From positions 1-11,633 of the forward strand of contig JALRAW010000090.1 in NCBI GenBank assembly GCA_023257975.1: a stretch of DNA of 11,633 nt. The letters run 5' to 3'. The position numbers and the translations under genes are program-made. Source of the stretch: Candidatus Fonsibacter sp. (GTDB lineage Bacteria; Pseudomonadota; Alphaproteobacteria; Pelagibacterales; Pelagibacteraceae). Shown here in pieces: positions 8,173-11,633 of the stretch. Each line of letters opens with the position of its first letter. The stretch's first letter is position 1. A model generated the notes under the pieces. That model was not told where the DNA came from. It was given only the letters and a program-made list of their open reading frames with translations, and ran no database searches.

Positions 8173-9741
8173 ATGCTATCTAATTTTTTTACTCTTATAA
8201 AAATTGGCAGAGCTTTAGCAAAGTCTAATAGTTTATCTATTTTTGAAGAATTTTATAAACCACCCTTATCTATTAAAGTTTTAATAAAGATATTTGGCTT
8301 TACTACATTTAATAAAGACTCTGCAAACAAAAGTGCTGGCGAAAGATTAAAAAATGCTTTTTTAACTTTAGGTCCTGCTTTTATAAAATTGGGTCAATTT
8401 CTTGCAACGCGTCCTGATATTGTTGGTAATGAATTTGCAAAAGAATTACAGCAACTTCAAGATCAAATGCCCGCTTTTGACATATCCCAAGCAAAACAAG
8501 CTTTGCGTAAAGAATTGGGTGAAGAAAAATATCAACAAATTACTTATTTAAGCAAACCCATTGCCGCTGCATCCATTGCTCAAGTTCATTTTGCAAAAAT
8601 TATTAATAATGAAAAAAAAGAAATCGAGGTTGCTATTAAAATATTAAGACCCAATATAGAAAATATTTTTAACAAAGAATTAGATGCTTTAAGATTTTTA
8701 GCATCAGTTATTGAATTTAACGTTAAGAAAAGTCGCAGATTAAAATTAGTAAAAATTATAGATCTGCTTAAAGAAATCACCAACATTGAAATGGATCTAA
8801 GATATGAAGCAGCGTCTGCAAGTGAATTAAAAAAAAATACGGCTCAAGATGAAGGCTTTAAAGTTCCATCTATATTTTGGGATTTTACTTCACAAAGAGT
8901 TTTAACTATTGAAAAAGTAGAAGGTATTTCAATTAAAGATAAGCAGTTACTTATTAAAAATAAAATTGATCTAAAAAAAATATCAAGATTACTTATACAA
9001 AATTTTTTACGCCAAGCAGTAGGCGATGGCTTTTTCCATGGCGACATGCACCAGGGCAATCTGTTTGTCGATAAGGATGAAAATATTGTGCCTGTAGATT
9101 TTGGAATTATGGGTCGTCTAGATATTGCGAATAGAAAATATTTAGCCGAGATATTGTATGGTTTTATTAACCGTGATTACGAAAAGGTCGCAAAAGTCCA
9201 TTTTATTGCAGGTTTAGTGCCAAATACAGAGTCTTTAGACCAATTCACTCAGGCTCTAAGAACTATAGGCGAGCCTATTTTTGGTCAATCTTCTAAGAAT
9301 ATTTCTGCGGGCAAATTACTGGCTAGACTTTTTGAAGTCACAGAAAAATTTAATATGGTCACTCAACCACAATTATTATTGTTACAAAAAACAATGGTAG
9401 TGGTTGAAGGAGTTGCAAGATCATTAGATGAAGACGCAAATATTTGGGAAATTTCAAAACCAGTATTGCAAGGTTGGTTGAACAACGAGATTGGTCCTAA
9501 AAATAGAATAGATAAAATATTAAAAACAACAACAGAACTTTTAGATAAACTTCCAGAATTACCTGAGATGATTAATCGTGCTAATAAAGCTATGGAGCTT
9601 TTAAGTTCATATGAGTTTATAAAAAATCAAAACCAAAGTAACGAATATAAAATTATACAAAAGTCTTCAAAACTAAAAAAGACTTATCTAATTATAGGTT
9701 TATTAATTATTGTAATTATATTGTTAATAGTATTCAAATAG
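8173..9741 (+). CDS. ubiB: UbiB-family ABC1 atypical kinase/ATPase for ubiquinone biosynthesis
   Basis: UbiB belongs to the ABC1/ADCK atypical protein-kinase-like family and is needed for ubiquinone production, probably as an ATPase acting on lipid intermediates or the biosynthetic complex at the membrane. Over 522 residues the hallmark elements appear in order: the KxGQ motif KLGQFLATRPD (72-82), the alanine-rich loop AAASIAQVH (131-139) in place of a glycine-rich P-loop, the ATP-binding lysine in VAIK (153-156), the catalytic-loop HGDMHQGNLF (289-298) and the metal-binding DFG (309-311). One clear C-terminal transmembrane helix, TYLIIGLLIIVIILLIVF (504-521), ends the protein. The E. coli protein carries two such helices, so this version looks shorter at the end. 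coaBC begins 4 nt downstream. Confidence 0.95.
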   Translation: MLSNFFTLIKIGRALAKSNSLSIFEEFYKPPLSIKVLIKIFGFTTFNKDSANKSAGERLKNAFLTLGPAFIKLGQFLATRPDIVGNEFAKELQQLQDQMPAFDISQAKQALRKELGEEKYQQITYLSKPIAAASIAQVHFAKIINNEKKEIEVAIKILRPNIENIFNKELDALRFLASVIEFNVKKSRRLKLVKIIDLLKEITNIEMDLRYEAASASELKKNTAQDEGFKVPSIFWDFTSQRVLTIEKVEGISIKDKQLLIKNKIDLKKISRLLIQNFLRQAVGDGFFHGDMHQGNLFVDKDENIVPVDFGIMGRLDIANRKYLAEILYGFINRDYEKVAKVHFIAGLVPNTESLDQFTQALRTIGEPIFGQSSKNISAGKLLARLFEVTEKFNMVTQPQLLLLQKTMVVVEGVARSLDEDANIWEISKPVLQGWLNNEIGPKNRIDKILKTTTELLDKLPELPEMINRANKAMELLSSYEFIKNQNQSNEYKIIQKSSKLKKTYLIIGLLIIVIILLIVFK

Positions 9742-9745
9742 CGCG

Positions 9746-10969
9746 ATGCTAAATTCAATTGAGAATAAGAAGATTTTAATCATTATTGGTGGCGGAATAG
9801 CCGCTTATAAGGTTCTCGATGTTATTAGAGAGCTTAGAAAAAATAACTGTGAAGTTAAAACTATTCTAACTAATTCTGGAAAAGAATTTGTAACGCCATT
9901 ATCAATTTCAGCTCTTTCTAAAAATAAAGTTTTTGAAAACCTATTTGATCCCAATAATGAAGGAGAAATGGATCATATTGCGCTATCTAGATGGTGTGAT
10001 TTAATACTCGTTGCTCCAACTACAGCTAATCTAATGGCAAATTTTGCGCACGGTGAAGCTAAAGATTTTGCAACAACGGTTATCATGGCCTCTAACAAGC
10101 CTATTTTCCTTGCTCCAGCTATGAATGTTGAGATGTGGAATAACCAAGCTACCCAAGAAAATTTTCAAAAGCTTATTCAATTTAAATATAAATTTATTGG
10201 ACCTGCTGTTGGTGAAATGGCGTGTGGAGAAGTAGGGGTTGGCAAAATGTCATCTCCTGAGGAAATTATTCTAACCATCAAAAATTATTTTCTTTCAAAA
10301 AATTTATTCAATAATAAAAATTTAAAAGCATTAGTAACAGCAGGATCGACTAGGGAGTATATTGATCCGGTAAGATTTTTATCGAATGAGTCTTCTGGAA
10401 AACAAGGATTTGAGATTGCAAAATCATTAAATGATATCGGATTTAAAACAAAATTAGTTATTGGTCCAAATTCTTTAGATATTAAAAATCAGGACAATCT
10501 TGAAGTAATCAATGTTACAACTGCTAAACAAATGTTTGAAGCTTGCAAAGATAATTTGCCAGTAGATGTTGCTGTTTGCGCTGCTGCAGTGGCTGATTTT
10601 AAAGTTAAAAATTATAGTGAAGAAAAAATAAAAAAAGAAGGGCTAGAAGATTTTAATTTAGAGCTTGAAAAAAATATTGATATTTTGTCTTTCATTTCTA
10701 GCCAAAATATTAATAGACCACGACTAGTTGTTGGTTTTGCAGCCGAGACACAAAATATAATTGAAAATGCACAAAAGAAAATTCAAAATAAACGCTGTGA
10801 TTGGATTGTAGCTAATAATGTAGCTGATAAATCGATTGGTTTTAATTCAGATTATAATGAGGTTTTTTTAATTTCTAAAAACAAAGAAGTCGAAAAATTT
10901 AATAAATCAACAAAATCAGAAATTGCTAAGAAACTATCTAATAGAATTCTTCATGCCCTTATTCAGTAA
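9746..10969 (+). CDS. coaBC: Bifunctional phosphopantothenoylcysteine decarboxylase/synthetase CoaBC (Dfp)
   Basis: CoaBC catalyses two steps of coenzyme A synthesis: CTP-dependent joining of phosphopantothenate and cysteine (CoaB), then FMN-dependent decarboxylation to phosphopantetheine (CoaC). At 407 residues it is a full-length fusion. The CoaC half (about 1-190) shows GGGIAAYK (15-22), the catalytic His77 in HIALSRW, PAMNVEMW (124-131) and the active-site Cys160 in ACGEVGVGKM. The last motif has lysine where GxGRM is usual. The CoaB half (about 193-407) has TAGSTREYIDPVRFLSN (198-214), SSGKQG (216-221), AAAVADF (279-285), the KIKK loop (294-297) and VGFAAET (329-335). The stop overlaps the dut start by one base (TAATG), and the coaBC-dut pairing is common in proteobacteria. 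Confidence 0.97.
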   Translation: MLNSIENKKILIIIGGGIAAYKVLDVIRELRKNNCEVKTILTNSGKEFVTPLSISALSKNKVFENLFDPNNEGEMDHIALSRWCDLILVAPTTANLMANFAHGEAKDFATTVIMASNKPIFLAPAMNVEMWNNQATQENFQKLIQFKYKFIGPAVGEMACGEVGVGKMSSPEEIILTIKNYFLSKNLFNNKNLKALVTAGSTREYIDPVRFLSNESSGKQGFEIAKSLNDIGFKTKLVIGPNSLDIKNQDNLEVINVTTAKQMFEACKDNLPVDVAVCAAAVADFKVKNYSEEKIKKEGLEDFNLELEKNIDILSFISSQNINRPRLVVGFAAETQNIIENAQKKIQNKRCDWIVANNVADKSIGFNSDYNEVFLISKNKEVEKFNKSTKSEIAKKLSNRILHALIQ

Positions 10970-11409
10970 TGGTTAAAATTTTAGTAAAAAAAATAAATTA
11001 TAAATATAAAGATCTACCTAAATATGAAACTTTGGGCTCTTCAGGTCTAGATTTAATTGCTAATATCGATAAAGAAATAATTATAAAGCCTAATGAAAGA
11101 GTTTTAATACCAACAGGGTTAGCTGTGGCTATCCCTGAAAGTTATGAAATACAAGTAAGGCCAAGATCTGGTCTTGCTGCAAAAAATGGTATTAGCGTTC
11201 TAAACACGCCCGGAACAATAGACGCTGATTATCGAGGTGAAATCAAGGTTATATTAATAAATTTAAGTTTAGAAAATTTTAAAATTGAACCAGGACAAAG
11301 AATTGCGCAGATGGTGCTTTGTCCAGTTATAAAAGCTGAACTTCATGAAGTTGACGAACTTCCTGAGTCAGTTCGTGGAAGTGGTGGATTTGGTTCAACA
11401 GGCCGATAA
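10969..11409 (+). CDS. dut: Deoxyuridine 5'-triphosphate nucleotidohydrolase (dUTPase)
   Basis: Dut hydrolyses dUTP to dUMP and pyrophosphate, keeping uracil out of DNA and supplying the thymidylate precursor. It is a homotrimer with shared active sites. At 146 residues it has standard length and all five motifs: SSGLDL (24-29, usually AGxDL), RPRSGLA (64-70), LNTPGTIDADYRGEI (78-92) with catalytic Asp85, PGQRIAQMV (108-116), and the C-terminal P-loop-like RGSGGFGSTG (136-145). It is translationally coupled to coaBC by a 1-base overlap. A ThiF/MoeB-like fragment follows after 6 nt, as expected from alphaproteobacterial synteny. Confidence 0.98.
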   Translation: MVKILVKKINYKYKDLPKYETLGSSGLDLIANIDKEIIIKPNERVLIPTGLAVAIPESYEIQVRPRSGLAAKNGISVLNTPGTIDADYRGEIKVILINLSLENFKIEPGQRIAQMVLCPVIKAELHEVDELPESVRGSGGFGSTGR

Positions 11410-11415
11410 ATATTC

Positions 11416-11505
11416 ATGAAACTTAGCTATGATGATGTCAAAAGGTACATTGCTCATATCAATTTAAAAAAAATTGGTAGCTTTGGTCAAAAAAAAATAA
11501 AATAA
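11416..11505 (+). pseudogene. N-terminal fragment of a MoeB/ThiF-type E1-like enzyme
   Basis: This 29-codon frame starts 6 nt after dut. The stretch RYIAHINLKKIGSFGQKKI resembles the opening of HesA/MoeB/ThiF adenylyltransferases (pattern RY-x-RH-hydrophobic-x-x-x-x-G-x-x-GQ-x-x-L). Complete proteins then continue with a VLIIGAGGLG nucleotide-binding loop, but here a stop comes right after an A9 run (11489-11497) and no such loop appears in any frame up to the window end. A MoeB/ThiF gene next to dut is a known alphaproteobacterial arrangement, which supports the identification. I read it as a truncated or rearranged moeB-like gene. A chance resemblance of a short frame cannot be excluded. 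Confidence 0.5.
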
Positions 11506-11633
11506 AGTACATAAATTTTAGTGATAAACATTTTAAGATATATAATTTATCTTTTAGATTAATTAATACTATTCCAGGTTTATTAACTAGTTTTTTGATG
11601 AAAATATTAAACTTTAGAAAGGGACATACGATA
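11506..11633. other. Terminal 128 bp without a recognisable gene
   Basis: If the A9 run were one base longer, the + strand frame from the moeB-like start would remain open to the window end, passing through IPGLLTSF. It includes an ATG at 11599 followed by KILNFRKGHTI. A - strand frame is open over the same stretch. Both have very few codons starting with G, which argues against real coding, and neither resembles a family I know. A new gene starting at 11599 is possible, but too little of it is in view to call. Confidence 0.3.

Noticed and set aside
8586..8786. Short - strand frames inside ubiB, here and at 8844-9059
   Set aside because: They are antisense shadows of the UbiB coding sequence, overlapping its conserved motifs.

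Overview
The window is a compact, very AT-rich stretch of bacterial core genome. Alphaproteobacterial synteny (dnaA, rpsT, mutM, then ubiE, ubiB, coaBC, dut and a ThiF/MoeB remnant), ubiquinone biosynthesis genes and very short intergenic gaps suggest a streamlined alphaproteobacterium. A Pelagibacterales (SAR11)-like organism is my best guess. This rests on gene order, composition and protein motifs read by eye, not on a database search.

Layout, left to right. A tRNA-Cys(GCA) on the + strand (18-88) is followed by a perfect-palindrome terminator that can work in both directions. Facing it on the - strand is a replication-initiation cluster, transcribed dnaA > dnaN > recF > gyrB: dnaN and dnaA overlap by 1 nt, recF follows dnaN after 4 nt, and gyrB follows recF after 63 nt. 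A 158-bp AT-rich intergenic region with a dyad and a hairpin separates dnaA from rpsT (S20), and mutM lies upstream of rpsT, both also on the - strand. A 42-bp divergent spacer leads to a tight + strand run: ubiE, ubiB, coaBC, dut. It ends in a 29-codon fragment resembling the N-terminus of a MoeB/ThiF E1-like enzyme. The last ~130 bp hold no recognisable gene.

The left-hand genes start replication (DnaA), clamp polymerase (DnaN), load recombinase at gaps (RecF) and supercoil DNA (GyrB), with S20 and the 8-oxoguanine glycosylase MutM beside them. The right-hand genes make ubiquinone (UbiE, UbiB), coenzyme A (CoaBC) and keep dUTP low (Dut).

Most of the window is ordinary housekeeping sequence, and I see no undescribed defence, mobile or biosynthetic system. 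The real anomaly is that the genes at both ends of the block are broken. gyrB stops at codon 703 and lacks the conserved C-terminal region containing the RYKGLGEMNPEQLW motif, with a frameshifted 30-codon continuation after an A8 run. The moeB-like gene stops after 29 codons at an A9 run. Either real rearrangement or assembly error at homopolymers could explain this. Smaller points are apparently near-leaderless promoters for rpsT and ubiE, no visible Shine-Dalgarno sequences, and a repeated heptamer plus dyad upstream of dnaA.
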